DNA from: Streptomyces radiopugnans | Lineage (GTDB): Bacteria; Actinomycetota; Actinomycetes; Streptomycetales; Streptomycetaceae | Assembly (NCBI RefSeq): GCF_900110735.1 | Contig: NZ_FOET01000009.1 | Location: 1 to 64,000, forward strand | Direction of reading: 5' to 3' | Length of the DNA: 64,000 bases | Shown here: positions 44,785 to 55,308 of the stretch, in pieces | Position numbering within the stretch: the stretch's first letter is position 1 | Layout: every line of letters starts with the position of its first letter | The notes under the pieces: model-generated | The model's input: only the letters and a program-made list of their open reading frames with translations | Told to the model about the DNA's origin: nothing | The model's database searches: none | Made by a program: the position numbers and the translations under genes

Positions 44785-44925
44785 AAGCCCTCCTTGGGCC
44801 TATAAGGGTTGCCCTGCTCCAGAAGCCGATTAAGAACTCTGAAAACGACGAGAGCCCGCGGTCACATGCTCCGCAGGCTCTGTACTGCAAGGGAAACCAA
44901 ACTGCAACTTGCTGTGAGCGTAGCA
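44785..44925 (-). promoter_or_regulatory. cold-shock gene leader/promoter
   Basis: About 140 AT-richer bases. A promoter candidate on the minus strand is TTGCAG, 17 bases, TACAGA (about 44906-44878), which would give a leader of ~90 bases. An alternative -10 (TACGCT) sits further upstream near 44920. Neither can be ranked without transcript ends. Confidence 0.4.
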
Positions 44926-45013
44926 CGGTGCCCCCCGGAGGGGAAGGGTGATCATGTTCCGGCGCGTCCGTCCGGGTGAGCACCCCCGAGGGGGCGGACC
45001 GCACCTGCGGGGA

Positions 45014-45901
<888 letters not shown>

Positions 45902-46081
45902 GGCCGTACCGCTCCGGGGCCGCCCGGAGCAGCGGCCGGGCGGACCGGGCGAGCCGGACTGACCTGCCGAAAGGCCGCCCGGACGCTGGCGTACGCTGGA
46001 TCGGACGCCGTGCCGCCGCGCGCCGACCGGCCGGCCGCCAAGCCCGACCGACCCGACCGCCAAGCCCGAGAGGACCGCCCG

Positions 46082-47281
46082 GTGACCGATAACGCCGACC
46101 TCCAGTCCGTACTCGACCGCGCCGCCGGGGGCGGGCGGATCAGCGCGGAGGAGGCGTTGGAGCTCTACCGGCACGCCCCGCTGCACGCGCTGGGCCAGGC
46201 CGCCGACGCGGCACGCCGCCGCCGGTACGCGGGCACCGAGCACATCGCCACGTACATCATCGAGCGGAACATCAACTACACCAACGTCTGTGTGACCGCC
46301 TGCCGGTTCTGCGCCTTCTACGCGGCCCCCAAGGACACGGAGAAGGGCTGGACGCGGGACCTGGACGACATCCTGCGCCGCTGCGAGGAGACCGTGGCGC
46401 TGGGCGGCACCCAGATCATGTTCCAGGGCGGGCACCACCCCGACTTCGGCGTGGAGTACTACGAGGAGCACTTCTCGGCGATCAAGGAGCGCTTCCCCCA
46501 GCTGGTGATCCACTCCCTGGGCGCCTCCGAGGTCGAGCACATGGCCCGGATCTCGGGCGTGACGGTGGAGGAGGCGATCCGCCGCATCCACGACGCCGGC
46601 CTGGACTCCTTCGCCGGAGCCGGCGCCGAACTGCTCCCCGAGCGCCCGCGCAAGGCGATCGCGCCGCTGAAGGAGTCCGGCGAGCGCTGGCTGGAGATCA
46701 TGGAGACCGCCCACCGGCTGGGCGTGGAGTCCACCTCCACCATGCTGATGGGCACCGGCGAGACCAACGCCGAACGCATCGAGCACCTGCGGATGATCCG
46801 CGACGTACAGGACCGCACCGGCGGCTTCCGCGCCTTCATCCCGTACACCTACCAGCCGGAGAACAACCACCTGAAGGGCCGCACCCAGGCCACGGTCTTC
46901 GAGTACCTGCGCATCCTGGCCGTCGCCCGGCTCTTCCTGGACAACGTCGCCCACATCCAGGGCTCCTGGCTGACGACGGGCAAGGAGACCGGCCAACTCT
47001 CCCTGCACTACGGCGCGGACGACCTGGGCTCGGTGATGCTGGAGGAGAACGTCGTCTCCTCGGCCGGGGCGAAGCACCGCTCCAACCGCATGGAGCTGAT
47101 CGACCTCATCCGCAAGGCCGGACGCGTACCGGCGCAGCGCTCGACGACGTACGAGCACCTGGTCGTCCACGACGACCCGGCGAAGGACCCGGTGGACGAC
47201 CGCGTCGTATCCCACCTGTCCTCCACCGCGATCGAGGGCGGCACCGCCCACCCCGAGCTGAAGCTCATCGACGCCGGCTGA
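46082..47281 (+). CDS. mqnC: cyclic dehypoxanthinyl futalosine synthase MqnC
   Basis: A 399-residue radical SAM enzyme. The cluster cysteines are C70, C74 and C77 in NVCVTACRFCAFY. It cyclises dehypoxanthine futalosine, the fourth pathway step. The GGTQIMFQGGHHPDFGVEYYE block is typical of MqnC. Start GTG 46082 has AGAGGA upstream. The intermediate steps (MqnB or deaminase route, then MqnD after this step) are coded outside the window. Confidence 0.94.
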   Translation: MTDNADLQSVLDRAAGGGRISAEEALELYRHAPLHALGQAADAARRRRYAGTEHIATYIIERNINYTNVCVTACRFCAFYAAPKDTEKGWTRDLDDILRRCEETVALGGTQIMFQGGHHPDFGVEYYEEHFSAIKERFPQLVIHSLGASEVEHMARISGVTVEEAIRRIHDAGLDSFAGAGAELLPERPRKAIAPLKESGERWLEIMETAHRLGVESTSTMLMGTGETNAERIEHLRMIRDVQDRTGGFRAFIPYTYQPENNHLKGRTQATVFEYLRILAVARLFLDNVAHIQGSWLTTGKETGQLSLHYGADDLGSVMLEENVVSSAGAKHRSNRMELIDLIRKAGRVPAQRSTTYEHLVVHDDPAKDPVDDRVVSHLSSTAIEGGTAHPELKLIDAG

Positions 47282-47307
47282 TCCCGCCGACCCGCCCGCC
47301 CGCCGCC

Positions 47308-47865
47308 GTGCTGACCATCCACACCCCGCTCGCCGTCCGCTCCGCCGAGGGCGGCGAGCGGCTGGACGGGTACGCGGTGGCGGTCGAGGGCGACAGGATC
47401 GCGGCGATCGGCCCGGCGGACGAACTCGCCGGGACGTACCCGGCCGCCCGCGTCCGCCACTGGCCCGGCGAACTTGCGCCCGGCCGCTGCGCGGTGGACG
47501 CGGTGGCGTGGCTGGAGGCCGCCTACCACCCGGACCCGCGTGAGGTGGGCCTTCCCGGCATCCCCGACACCGAACCGCTGACGGGCGAGGCCCTGGCCGC
47601 CCTGGAGATGGACGAGGTGCGCTGGGGGCACAGCGCCCGCCGCGGTCTGCAACGCCTGCTGCGCCAGGGCGTCACCTCCGTCGTCGGTCCCTTCGGCCAC
47701 CCCGCGGTCCGCAACGCCGTCCAGCGCTCCGGTCTGACCGTCCTGCCCGCTCCCCGCCCCGCCACCCTCTCCGCGGGCGCCCGCGCGGACTTCGCCGTCC
47801 ACACCGCCGACGGCCGCTGCCTCGCCACGGTCCTCGCCGGCCGCCTCCTCCACCGCCGCGCCTGA
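47308..47865 (+). CDS. amidohydrolase-like protein without catalytic core
   Basis: A 185-residue protein resembling the composite beta domain of imidazolonepropionase/aminofutalosine deaminase-like amidohydrolases: GYAVAVEGDRIAAIGPADEL at the start and ADFAVHTADGRCLATVLAGRLL at the end. The middle is short (WLEAAYHPDPREVGLPGIPD; RRGLQRLLRQGVTSVVGPFG) and has no HxH metal motif, so hydrolase activity is unlikely. It begins 26 bases after mqnC and is surely cotranscribed with it. It may be a structural or binding remnant of a deaminase linked to the futalosine pathway. Only one base separates its stop from that of the convergent lipoprotein gene. Confidence 0.75.
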   Translation: MLTIHTPLAVRSAEGGERLDGYAVAVEGDRIAAIGPADELAGTYPAARVRHWPGELAPGRCAVDAVAWLEAAYHPDPREVGLPGIPDTEPLTGEALAALEMDEVRWGHSARRGLQRLLRQGVTSVVGPFGHPAVRNAVQRSGLTVLPAPRPATLSAGARADFAVHTADGRCLATVLAGRLLHRRA

Positions 47866-47866
47866 C

Positions 47867-48517
47867 CTACCAGGGCTCATCCCGCTCGGGGATGTCCCCG
47901 TGGTCCTCGCACCCCAGTTCCCCCGCGATGTTGCGCGCCACATGTTGAAGTATGTCCATGTGCAGTTTGATTGCGTCCAAACCACCCTCCCCCCCTACGA
48001 GTCGAGGGCCGTAGGAAAGTTTTCCATGCACTACAGGGTGTTCTCTGCTATTTCTTTCTGTGCTGGTTGAGCGACACTCGAAATATACGTCAGCAGACGT
48101 ATAGGTGGAAGTCGCCCGCAGGGCAAAAGGAAAATCTTCTTCGCCGACGACTGCTGTTTCTTTTTCCGGGGGGATGTCGTCTCGGTCTTGCATTCCGAAG
48201 TGAATGCGCGGAACGGGTGAATCCTTATTCTTGTCGGGGTGGACTCGGCAGAACTCTCTCTTCTTTCCCTCTCTTCCTGCCTTCAGGTCGGACAAGAGGG
48301 CGTCTGTGAACTCTCCTTTGTCGCTGACGGAATCCTTTCCGAATTCCTCTGTCGCCGTTATCTTTTCCATGGCGGAGGCGGCGGCCTCTGATAGGCCACC
48401 GCATACATCCTGTGCGGTGACTGAATCTCCTCTGTCTCCGCTGAAGCAAGATGATGTCATCAAGGCGATGCTTCCGAAAGCGAAGGCGATGCGCAATCGA
48501 AAAAGCTTTTTCTCCAC
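47867..48517 (-). CDS. lipoprotein of the WXG-like operon
   Basis: A 216-residue predicted lipoprotein with lipobox Cys24 (LMTSSC), then a domain with four further cysteines (QDVCGGL, REFCRVH, YFECRS, ELGCED) that could form two disulfides. No family recognised. It is the third gene of a minus-strand operon behind the two WXG-like genes (125-base gap) and may be an outer-surface partner or immunity-like protein of the large protein; this is inferred from position only. GTG 48517 is the start; the ribosome site is weak. The sequence is clearly more AT-rich and less codon-biased than the neighbours. Confidence 0.78.
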   Translation of the reverse strand: MEKKLFRLRIAFAFGSIALMTSSCFSGDRGDSVTAQDVCGGLSEAAASAMEKITATEEFGKDSVSDKGEFTDALLSDLKAGREGKKREFCRVHPDKNKDSPVPRIHFGMQDRDDIPPEKETAVVGEEDFPFALRATSTYTSADVYFECRSTSTERNSREHPVVHGKLSYGPRLVGGEGGLDAIKLHMDILQHVARNIAGELGCEDHGDIPERDEPW

Positions 48518-48642
48518 TGGGCCGTCTCTCTGGTGATTCTCTCTTCGAGGCGAAAAGATTGCTTACCTGCTGGAGTCTGGTCGAGCGCTTCCGTTTGGAG
48601 CCGTACTTGTCTGTGTCCCGACCCTTTCGCCGGCGACTCAGG

Positions 48643-50916
48643 CTACTGTCGAAACAGCGGTGTAATATCGTTGCGTCCGGTGTCGTATCTGTCCTCGAGG
48701 TTGATTTCCTGAAGCCAAGGGCTGTCTGGTGAAATCCCGTGAGCGCTTACGAAAGCGTCGAGCGGGTCCACGGATCGGGCCTTCCCTCGGTCATAGAATT
48801 CCATGACGTCTATCCTGTTTTCCTCCTCGAATTTATCCATCTTTTCTTTTAGCTGGCGATTCAGTGATACTTCGTATTGGGTTTCCGTGGCGCTCGCCAC
48901 CCCTTCCACCACGGCGGGAACCGCGAAAGCTACCGCTGCAGAAGCAGTAGGACCGCCAAAGGGAAGGGTCAGAAGTCCGGCGCCCAATCCGATTCCCTGA
49001 CTGACGGCAAATTTTTCCCACTCTGCAGCTTCGGTCAACTTGCGCTCTGCCTCTTCTTTGTTGTCCCCGTATGTATTCATGATTTCGAGGGTTCGCGCAC
49101 CGTCAATCACTCCGTTGAACTTGGATCCTGCTTCTAGGATCAGCTTCGCCTCATCATTCGGTTCAGGCTGAACTCTCATCAGGGAGGCAACGTACTCCTG
49201 CTGAGCTGAAGCAAGTATTTCGTAGCCGCCTTCGTTTCCTCCGACAGAAGCCAGGAATTTTTCGGCCGTGCTGGCGTTTACGCTGAAATGGCCGTCCCCT
49301 TCTTTGTGGCGGAAAGCGGAGTTTCTTGCTTCTTCTGTGTAGTCCGCACCCCCGAAGTCAGAGACAGCCCAGTGCAGATCATCGATGTAGCCAGCCCCCA
49401 TCTTTGCCAAGCTGTCCCCCACTCCGGGCCTGTCGGAAGCGAAACTCGCGTCTGTGCTGACGACTGCGACAACTTGGCTCATGATGTTCGCTGTCATGTC
49501 GTCGCGCTTCAGGCCGAGATCGGGACGATCGTATGGGACTCCGAGGGTCGCCGACTCCAGTGCGTGCCCAAATTCGTCGTACCCGTAACCTTTGTGGGCG
49601 TCTTCGCCTGCCGTCGGGTCTTGGAGCCAGTCACGTTCGCGCATCAGGTAGTCGAGGAACGGGCTGAGGTTGCTTTCGTGGTTTCCGTTTGCAGCCCAGG
49701 GTTCTGAGTTGAACATCGCCTTGGAAGCTTCCGGATTGTGACCGAGGGCCTCCAAGTAGCCAGCCATGGGATCATTGCCTTCGTCGGATCCAAAATTGAG
49801 ACGGGCTTTGTGATCGTCGACGTACCAGAGACCTTCGAGATCGCCCTTGTGTTCCTTTTCGAAGTAGTAGAGCTCGTTGCCGTACTCTTTGAGGAATTCG
49901 GTTTCGTACTCACCATGGCGCATCAGGCTGCTCATGATGGAAAAACCGTAGGATCCCTGGCTCGGAAGGTTCGCCGCCGCGCCTGAGTGGGTGAATTGGA
50001 TACGGTCGTCCCCGAGCCTGATCATCTCCCTCTTCCACTCCCGCATGGCGTCGCTCTCGGAGTGAGAGGCGGTGGCGAGTGTGTGGGACAGAGACTTCTG
50101 GATGTCCGCCAGGGTCTTCACCGCGTCCTTGTCGGAGTGGCGTCGCTGGTCGGCGATGCCTTGCCAGAGGCGCAGGGTTCCCTCGGGGCCGACCTTGGTC
50201 GCGTAACGCTCAGCGAAGTAGGGGTCGCCCTCATGTTTCCTGGCCAGGCGGTTGAACTGCTTGAGTTGCTCGTCGGTCATTTCTCTTCCGAGAGCAGTGA
50301 GCTTGACGAGGGTATCGGCGTCCTTTCGGGCTTCGCGGCGCCTCTGCTGAGCGTCCTTGACACTGTTGAACATGTCCGGGTGGAAGCCGGACGAGCGCCC
50401 GTTGGGATCCTGCGAGAGGGCCCAGTGCAGCGCTGTATCCGCCTCGGTGGCGTCAGCGAGCGCCGTCTTGATCTTTTCGTTGTAACCGCGGACCACATCC
50501 TCGTATGCCTGCTTGAGGACGGCGAGCCGGCCGGGCTCTTTTTTGTCATCCGGGTCTAGGTACACCAGGCCGCTGGAGGACATCTTCAGGTTCTTGTCCT
50601 CGGCAACCTCGTTGGTGACGTCATGGATGCGTTTCTGGGCGGAGCGGAAGTTCTCCAGCGCACTGTCGAGCAGGCGATGGATGTCTTTGGCTTCCTCCGA
50701 GGCGTTCTTGAACTGCCTCTCCACCTCGTCGAACTTCTTGAAGGCCGCTTCTGCGGCTTTCCCATCCCAGTCGGAGGTGCGCAGGGCCTTGGACACCCCG
50801 TTCCTGAAGGAGGTGGCGATGGTGTCGAACTGACCGGGCAGGTTCCGCCACTTGGTGACAGCCTCGGCCAGCGGGGCGAGATCGGCGTTCTTGACGGTGC
50901 TGTAACCGAGCGTCAT
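48643..50916 (-). CDS. large WXG-like protein (possibly DUF6571 family)
   Basis: A 757-residue protein. Residues ~1-105 form a WXG100-like helical hairpin with W50-D51-G52 ([11 protein letters not shown]) and heptad-rich flanks ([20 protein letters not shown]). A long, mostly helical middle has [20 protein letters not shown] and [16 protein letters not shown], recalled from the Streptomyces DUF6571 family. Residues 641-675 are hydrophobic and Gly/Ala-rich ([15 protein letters not shown]), like a membrane-inserting hairpin. A polar C terminus follows. No known catalytic motif. ATG 50916 overlaps the small gene's stop (ATGA). Likely a type VII-type secreted or surface protein; its role is unknown. 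AT-richer toward its 3' half. Confidence 0.75.
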   Translation of the reverse strand: MTLGYSTVKNADLAPLAEAVTKWRNLPGQFDTIATSFRNGVSKALRTSDWDGKAAEAAFKKFDEVERQFKNASEEAKDIHRLLDSALENFRSAQKRIHDVTNEVAEDKNLKMSSSGLVYLDPDDKKEPGRLAVLKQAYEDVVRGYNEKIKTALADATEADTALHWALSQDPNGRSSGFHPDMFNSVKDAQQRRREARKDADTLVKLTALGREMTDEQLKQFNRLARKHEGDPYFAERYATKVGPEGTLRLWQGIADQRRHSDKDAVKTLADIQKSLSHTLATASHSESDAMREWKREMIRLGDDRIQFTHSGAAANLPSQGSYGFSIMSSLMRHGEYETEFLKEYGNELYYFEKEHKGDLEGLWYVDDHKARLNFGSDEGNDPMAGYLEALGHNPEASKAMFNSEPWAANGNHESNLSPFLDYLMRERDWLQDPTAGEDAHKGYGYDEFGHALESATLGVPYDRPDLGLKRDDMTANIMSQVVAVVSTDASFASDRPGVGDSLAKMGAGYIDDLHWAVSDFGGADYTEEARNSAFRHKEGDGHFSVNASTAEKFLASVGGNEGGYEILASAQQEYVASLMRVQPEPNDEAKLILEAGSKFNGVIDGARTLEIMNTYGDNKEEAERKLTEAAEWEKFAVSQGIGLGAGLLTLPFGGPTASAAVAFAVPAVVEGVASATETQYEVSLNRQLKEKMDKFEEENRIDVMEFYDRGKARSVDPLDAFVSAHGISPDSPWLQEINLEDRYDTGRNDITPLFRQ

Positions 50917-51338
50917 TTCTTCCCCGTCTCATCCTCTTCGAGTTTCAGCCCGTCGATTACCTTGGCCCGGTCCTCGTCCTCGCGTTGGAAATCGTTCGCT
51001 GCCGTACGCAGTGGCTTCGCGACGCCGTCGCTCAGCAGACCTTGCAGGTACTTCATCTGCTCTTCCCAACGCTCTGCGAAGGTTGCGAAGGCCTCTGCGG
51101 ACTTGAAACCGGTCAGCCCGGCCGCGACCTGCGCTGTCTCCCTCATCGTGGCGTCGTCCGCCTTGCCGAGGTTGCCCCGGACGGTGTCGGCCTTGCCCGC
51201 ACGTTTGGTGAGCTCGCTCGGGGTGACGCGGAGCTTCTTCCCGCCGCCCCCACCGCTGTCCCCGTTGAGGCGGGTGCGGGCCGCTTGCTCGCGCGTGGCC
51301 TTGGCCACGAGTTGGGCCCACTCTTCGTCGAACGACAC
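50913..51338 (-). CDS. small WXG-like/ESX-type partner protein
   Basis: A 141-residue, mainly helical protein. It has [20 protein letters not shown], then a helix-turn-helix pair with [19 protein letters not shown], resembling WXG100 helical hairpins although the turn lacks a strict WxG. A Gly-rich linker ([10 protein letters not shown]) follows the first 25 residues. It overlaps the 757-residue gene by 4 bases, suggesting a stoichiometric partner, as with ESX heterodimers. GTG 51338 has GGGGGG just upstream. It heads the three-gene minus-strand operon. Confidence 0.78.
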   Translation of the reverse strand: MSFDEEWAQLVAKATREQAARTRLNGDSGGGGGKKLRVTPSELTKRAGKADTVRGNLGKADDATMRETAQVAAGLTGFKSAEAFATFAERWEEQMKYLQGLLSDGVAKPLRTAANDFQREDEDRAKVIDGLKLEEDETGKK

Positions 51339-51563
51339 GATCCCCCCGTGGTGGCAGTCGGTACATCTACGGAGGCAGTGTGTAACGCACCCGTCGGTGG
51401 CATCGCAAAGGGCTTGGGCGTGGCCTGGCCGGATCGGCCGGATCCGAACGGTCGCGGCCCTCACGGTGGCCGGCAGGTTCGCGGTGGTGTCCGAAAGCTC
51501 TGTGCGCCCATGCGCCGGGGAGCCGGGGCGGGGGCAGGGGGGTGGGGCTGGGAGGATGGGCGT

Positions 51564-52256
51564 ATGACGCGCGCATCCCTGGACAAGCAGCCCAACGAAG
51601 TCGCCGCGATGTTCGACAAGGTGGCGGCCCGGTACGACATCACCAACGACGTGCTGTCCCTCGGGCAGGCCCGGCTGTGGCGGCGCGAGGTCGCCCGCGC
51701 CGTGGACGCTCGGCCGGGGGAGCGGGTGCTGGACCTGGCGGCCGGGACGGGGACGTCGTCGGTGCCGTTCGCGACGGCCGGGGCGTACACCGTGCCGTGC
51801 GACTTCTCCCTCGGGATGCTGCGGGAGGGCAAGAAGCGCGAGCCGTGGATGCCGTTCACGGCCGGGGACGCGACCCGACTGCCGTTCGCCGACGAGGCGT
51901 TCGACGCCGTCACCATCTCCTTCGGGCTGCGCAACGTCCACGACACCGACACCGCGCTGCGCGAGATGCTGCGGGTGACCAAGTCCGGTGGCCGGGTCGT
52001 CATCTGCGAGTTCAGCCACCCCACCTGGGAGCCCTTCCGCAAGGTCTACACCGAGTACCTGATGCGGGCCCTGCCGCCCGTGGCGGAGGCCGTGTCCAGC
52101 AACCCGGACGCCTACGTCTACCTCGCCGAGTCCATCCGCGCCTGGCCCGACCAGCCCGGCCTGGCCCGCAGGCTCCAGGACGCGGGGTGGGAGAAGGTCG
52201 CCTGGCGCGATCTGACGGGCGGGATCGTCGCCCTGCACCGGGGGTTCGCCCCGTAG
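51564..52256 (+). CDS. menG: demethylmenaquinone methyltransferase
   Basis: A 230-residue UbiE/MenG-type SAM methyltransferase. Seen: [20 protein letters not shown] near the N terminus, SAM loop [15 protein letters not shown], and [19 protein letters not shown]. It makes menaquinone from demethylmenaquinone, the last ring step. ATG 51564 has GGAGG 8 bases upstream. The menJ-type gene follows in the same direction. Confidence 0.95.
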   Translation: MTRASLDKQPNEVAAMFDKVAARYDITNDVLSLGQARLWRREVARAVDARPGERVLDLAAGTGTSSVPFATAGAYTVPCDFSLGMLREGKKREPWMPFTAGDATRLPFADEAFDAVTISFGLRNVHDTDTALREMLRVTKSGGRVVICEFSHPTWEPFRKVYTEYLMRALPPVAEAVSSNPDAYVYLAESIRAWPDQPGLARRLQDAGWEKVAWRDLTGGIVALHRGFAP

Positions 52257-52448
52257 GACCGGGACCGCAACCGGGAGCGGGAAAGGGAACGGGAAAGGGG
52301 CGGGGCGCGCGGAACGATCGGCGGTGCGTGAGGGGGAGTTCGCGCGCACATCCCTTTCCCGGCGGGCCGGAGGCGCCCACATACACTGCACTCGTCCAGT
52401 GCCCGGCGCGACCGGCACGTTGAATACCGAGTCTTGCGGGAGTCCGTC

Positions 52449-53744
52449 GTGACCGAGTCCCCCTCGAAGGCAGCCTCCGAGCACAGCGCCGATGTGATCG
52501 TGGTCGGGGCCGGCCCCGCCGGGTCCACCACCGCCTACCACCTGGCCCGTTCCGGGCTCGACGTCCTGCTGCTGGAGAAGACGGCCTTCCCCAGGGAGAA
52601 GGTCTGCGGCGACGGGCTGACCCCGCGCGCGGTCAAGCAGCTCGTGGCGATGGGGATCGACGTCTCCGAGGAGGCGGGCTGGCTGCGCAACAAGGGCCTG
52701 CGGATCATCGCCGGCGGCACCCGGCTCCAGCTCGACTGGCCGGAGCTGGCGAGCTTCCCGGACTACGGACTGGTCCGCAGGCGCGACGACTTCGACGAGC
52801 AGCTGGCCCGGCAGGCCGAGAAGGCGGGGGCCCGGCTGTACGAGCGGTGCAACGTCGGTGCGCCGATCACCGACGGGCGCACGGGCCGGATCATCGGTGT
52901 GGAGGCGAAGCTGGGCGAGGAGAAGACGCCGGTCTCCTTCCGCGCCCCGCTGGTGGTCGCCGCGGACGGCAACTCCACGCGGCTGTCGCTGGCGATGGGT
53001 CTGCACCGGCGCGAGGACCGTCCGATGGGCGTGGCCGTGCGCACGTACTTCACCTCGCCGCGCCACGACGACGACTATCTGGAGTCCTGGCTGGAGCTGT
53101 GGGACCGGCGGGGGGCACAGGACCGGCTGCTGCCCGGCTACGGCTGGGTCTTCGGGATGGGCGACGGCACCTCCAACGTCGGTCTGGGCGTGCTCAACAC
53201 CTCCTCGTCCTTCAAGGAGCTGGACTGGCGAGAGGTCCTCAAGGCGTGGTGCGCCTCGATGCCCGAGGAGTGGGGGTACACGCCCGAGAACATGACCGGC
53301 CCGATCCGCGGCGCGGCCCTGCCGATGGCCTTCAACCGGCAGCCGCACTACACGCGGGGGCTGCTGCTGGTCGGTGACGCGGGCGGCATGGTCAACCCGT
53401 TCAACGGCGAGGGCATCGCGTACGCCATGGAGTCCGGGCAGATCGCGGCCGACGTCATCGTCCAGGCCCACGCCCGGCGGAGCCCGGCGCAGCGCGAGCT
53501 GGTGCTGCGGCGCTACCCGAGGATCCTCAAGGACACCTACGGCGGCTACTACACGCTGGGCCGCGCCTTCGTGAAGCTGATCGGCAATCCCAAGGTCATG
53601 AGGCTGGCCGCCGAGCGCGGTCTGACCCACCCGGTGCTGATGCGCTTCACGCTGAAGCTGCTGGCGAACCTGACGGACCCGACGGGCGGCGACGCGATGG
53701 ACCGGATCATCAACGGGCTGACGAAGGTCGCCCCGCGCGCGTAG
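52449..53744 (+). CDS. geranylgeranyl reductase family protein, likely menaquinone reductase
   Basis: A 431-residue FAD enzyme. Seen: GAGPAG (20-25), the FAD-binding CGDGLTPRAV segment, and GDAGGMVNPFNGEGIAYAME. The family saturates isoprenoid chains; in mycobacteria MenJ reduces one double bond of menaquinone, and the position just after menG suggests the same. GTG 52449 has GGGAG 6 bases upstream; TTG 52434 is an alternative. Confidence 0.9.
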   Translation: MTESPSKAASEHSADVIVVGAGPAGSTTAYHLARSGLDVLLLEKTAFPREKVCGDGLTPRAVKQLVAMGIDVSEEAGWLRNKGLRIIAGGTRLQLDWPELASFPDYGLVRRRDDFDEQLARQAEKAGARLYERCNVGAPITDGRTGRIIGVEAKLGEEKTPVSFRAPLVVAADGNSTRLSLAMGLHRREDRPMGVAVRTYFTSPRHDDDYLESWLELWDRRGAQDRLLPGYGWVFGMGDGTSNVGLGVLNTSSSFKELDWREVLKAWCASMPEEWGYTPENMTGPIRGAALPMAFNRQPHYTRGLLLVGDAGGMVNPFNGEGIAYAMESGQIAADVIVQAHARRSPAQRELVLRRYPRILKDTYGGYYTLGRAFVKLIGNPKVMRLAAERGLTHPVLMRFTLKLLANLTDPTGGDAMDRIINGLTKVAPRA

Positions 53745-53781
53745 CGCGCCGCCGCACGCGATCGTGCGTGCGGCGGCGCGC
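53744..53781 (+). terminator. hairpin at the end of the menaquinone reductase gene
   Basis: A perfect 16-bp stem (53744-53759 with 53766-53781) starting at the last base of the stop codon. Confidence 0.75.
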
Positions 53782-53799
53782 GGGAGAGTGCGCCGAGGA

Positions 53800-53843
53800 G
53801 CGCGCGAAGGGCCGTCCGGAAGACCGGACGGCCCTTCGCGCGC
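53800..53843. terminator. terminator between menaquinone reductase and NlpC/P60 genes
   Basis: A perfect 20-bp stem (53800-53819 with 53824-53843) with a 4-base loop lies between convergent genes; it would serve both. Confidence 0.88.
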
Positions 53844-53876
53844 GGGGCGCCTGGCCGTACTCGGCGCCGGGTGGCG

Positions 53877-54701
53877 TCAGAGCACGCGCACCGCGCCCGT
53901 CGGCATGTCGTAGCTCATGTCGCGCTCGACGACGCCGGTGGAGGGGTTCTGGGCGCCGACGAAGCGGCCGTCACCGATGTAGACGGCGACGTGGTAGGCG
54001 CTGCCGGCGCTGCCCCAGTAGAGGATGTCGCCCGGCCGCACGCTGCTCAGGGGGACCTGGGTGCCCGCCGTGGACTGCGGCTGCGAGGTCCGCGGGAGGC
54101 TGATCCCGATCTGGCGGAAGGCGGCCTGGGTGAGGCTGGAGCAGTCGTAGGCGCTCGGGCCGGTGGCACCCAGGACGTACGCCTTGCCGACCTGCGCGCG
54201 CAGGAAGCCGACCAGGGTCGCCACGTTGCCGCTGCCGGCCGGTGCGGAGGCGGTGGGGGCGTCGGTCGCGGCGGGAGCGGTGGCGAGGGTGGTGCGCCGG
54301 GAGTCGCGCGCCGCGCGCTCCCGGGCGGCGCGCTCGCGCTCGGCCTCGGCGGCCTCCGCCGCCCTGCGCTCGGCCTCGGCCTTCTTCCTCTCGGCCAGTT
54401 CCCCGGCCCGCTTCATGGCCTGCTCGGCGGCCAGGGTCCGAGCGGCCTCGGCCTCGTACCGGGTCGCGACCGTCCGGTTGGCGTCGGCGGCCCGCAGGGC
54501 GCCGGTGGCCGCGTCGGGGACGATCACGGGCATCTCCGCGGTGTCGGCGGCCTTCTCCCGCTCCTCGGCGGAGGAGGGGGCGGCCGCGGCGGTCACCGCG
54601 AGGGTGCTGAGGACGCCACCGGCAACGCCCGTGCGCAGCAGGGGGTTCCTGCCGGCTCGACGGGGTTTCCGGTGGCTGGGTATGTGGGCGGTCTGGGACA
54701 T
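53877..54701 (-). CDS. NlpC/P60 family cell-wall hydrolase
   Basis: A 274-residue secreted endopeptidase. A signal peptide spans ~1-46 (Arg-rich start then GGVLSTLAVTAAAAPSSA). A long Ala/Glu/Arg coiled-coil (~75-138) follows, then a Thr/Ala/Pro linker and the NlpC/P60 domain (~158-274) with catalytic Cys187 (YDCSSLTQ) and His237 (YHVAVYIG). It should cut peptide stems in peptidoglycan. It is divergent from nuoA, with 714 bases between. Confidence 0.93.
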   Translation of the reverse strand: MSQTAHIPSHRKPRRAGRNPLLRTGVAGGVLSTLAVTAAAAPSSAEEREKAADTAEMPVIVPDAATGALRAADANRTVATRYEAEAARTLAAEQAMKRAGELAERKKAEAERRAAEAAEAERERAARERAARDSRRTTLATAPAATDAPTASAPAGSGNVATLVGFLRAQVGKAYVLGATGPSAYDCSSLTQAAFRQIGISLPRTSQPQSTAGTQVPLSSVRPGDILYWGSAGSAYHVAVYIGDGRFVGAQNPSTGVVERDMSYDMPTGAVRVL

Positions 54702-55234
54702 GCCACCACGGCTATCAGCCGTGGGAGGTTCCGTTCAACAAAGGTGTGTTACGCCACACTCGGCGTGTACGCGCCCACTTTGGGCGGAGCGTGGTGCTCC
54801 GGAGGCCTCTCCCGGAAGTCGATCATTGCCCCGTTAAGAGGCCGTGACCATGACATTGTCCGATTGATCCACTTCGCTCCGCGCGCCTAGCACGGGTGGT
54901 CCTCCCCGCGCAAAGAAGGGCTCGCGCCGCGGGGTCCGGGCGTGGCGGAGGTCACAGATTGAGCACGGATTCACGATCTTGCCGCCCGGGCCCCCGGAGG
55001 GGTGTGGAGGCGGTGCCGGAGTCGCGCCCTCCGGTCTCGCCGGAGGTGCGTTCCGCGCCATTTACCAAGCCGGGGTGTCCAGGGCAAATTTGCCTGTAGT
55101 GGGCATCGTTTGATAGAGCACACCCCCTCCGACCAGCGAAGACGCGCCGGAATGTCACGTGTGGTGATCAGTCGGCCGCTTCACGTGCGAAGATCGCCGT
55201 CCATCCGGCTTCATGATCATTCGTCAGGTGGTGG

Positions 55235-55275
55235 AGATCACAAACTTGTTGCCCCACCCCGTGTCGCAGATCACA
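55235..55275 (+). repeat. AGATCACA direct repeats upstream of nuoA
   Basis: AGATCACA occurs at 55235-55242 and 55268-55275. The 33-bp spacing is about three helical turns, and the second copy is 13 bases before the likely -10 of nuoA, where an activator could bind. Confidence 0.45.
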
Positions 55276-55308
55276 GAAGGACGGGCATAGGATGCAGTCG
55301 ACTCGGGC

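Noticed and set aside
54702-55100. ydaO-type c-di-AMP riboswitch upstream of the NlpC/P60 gene
   Set aside because: Such riboswitches precede some Streptomyces wall hydrolases, but I could not find the conserved core in this leader.
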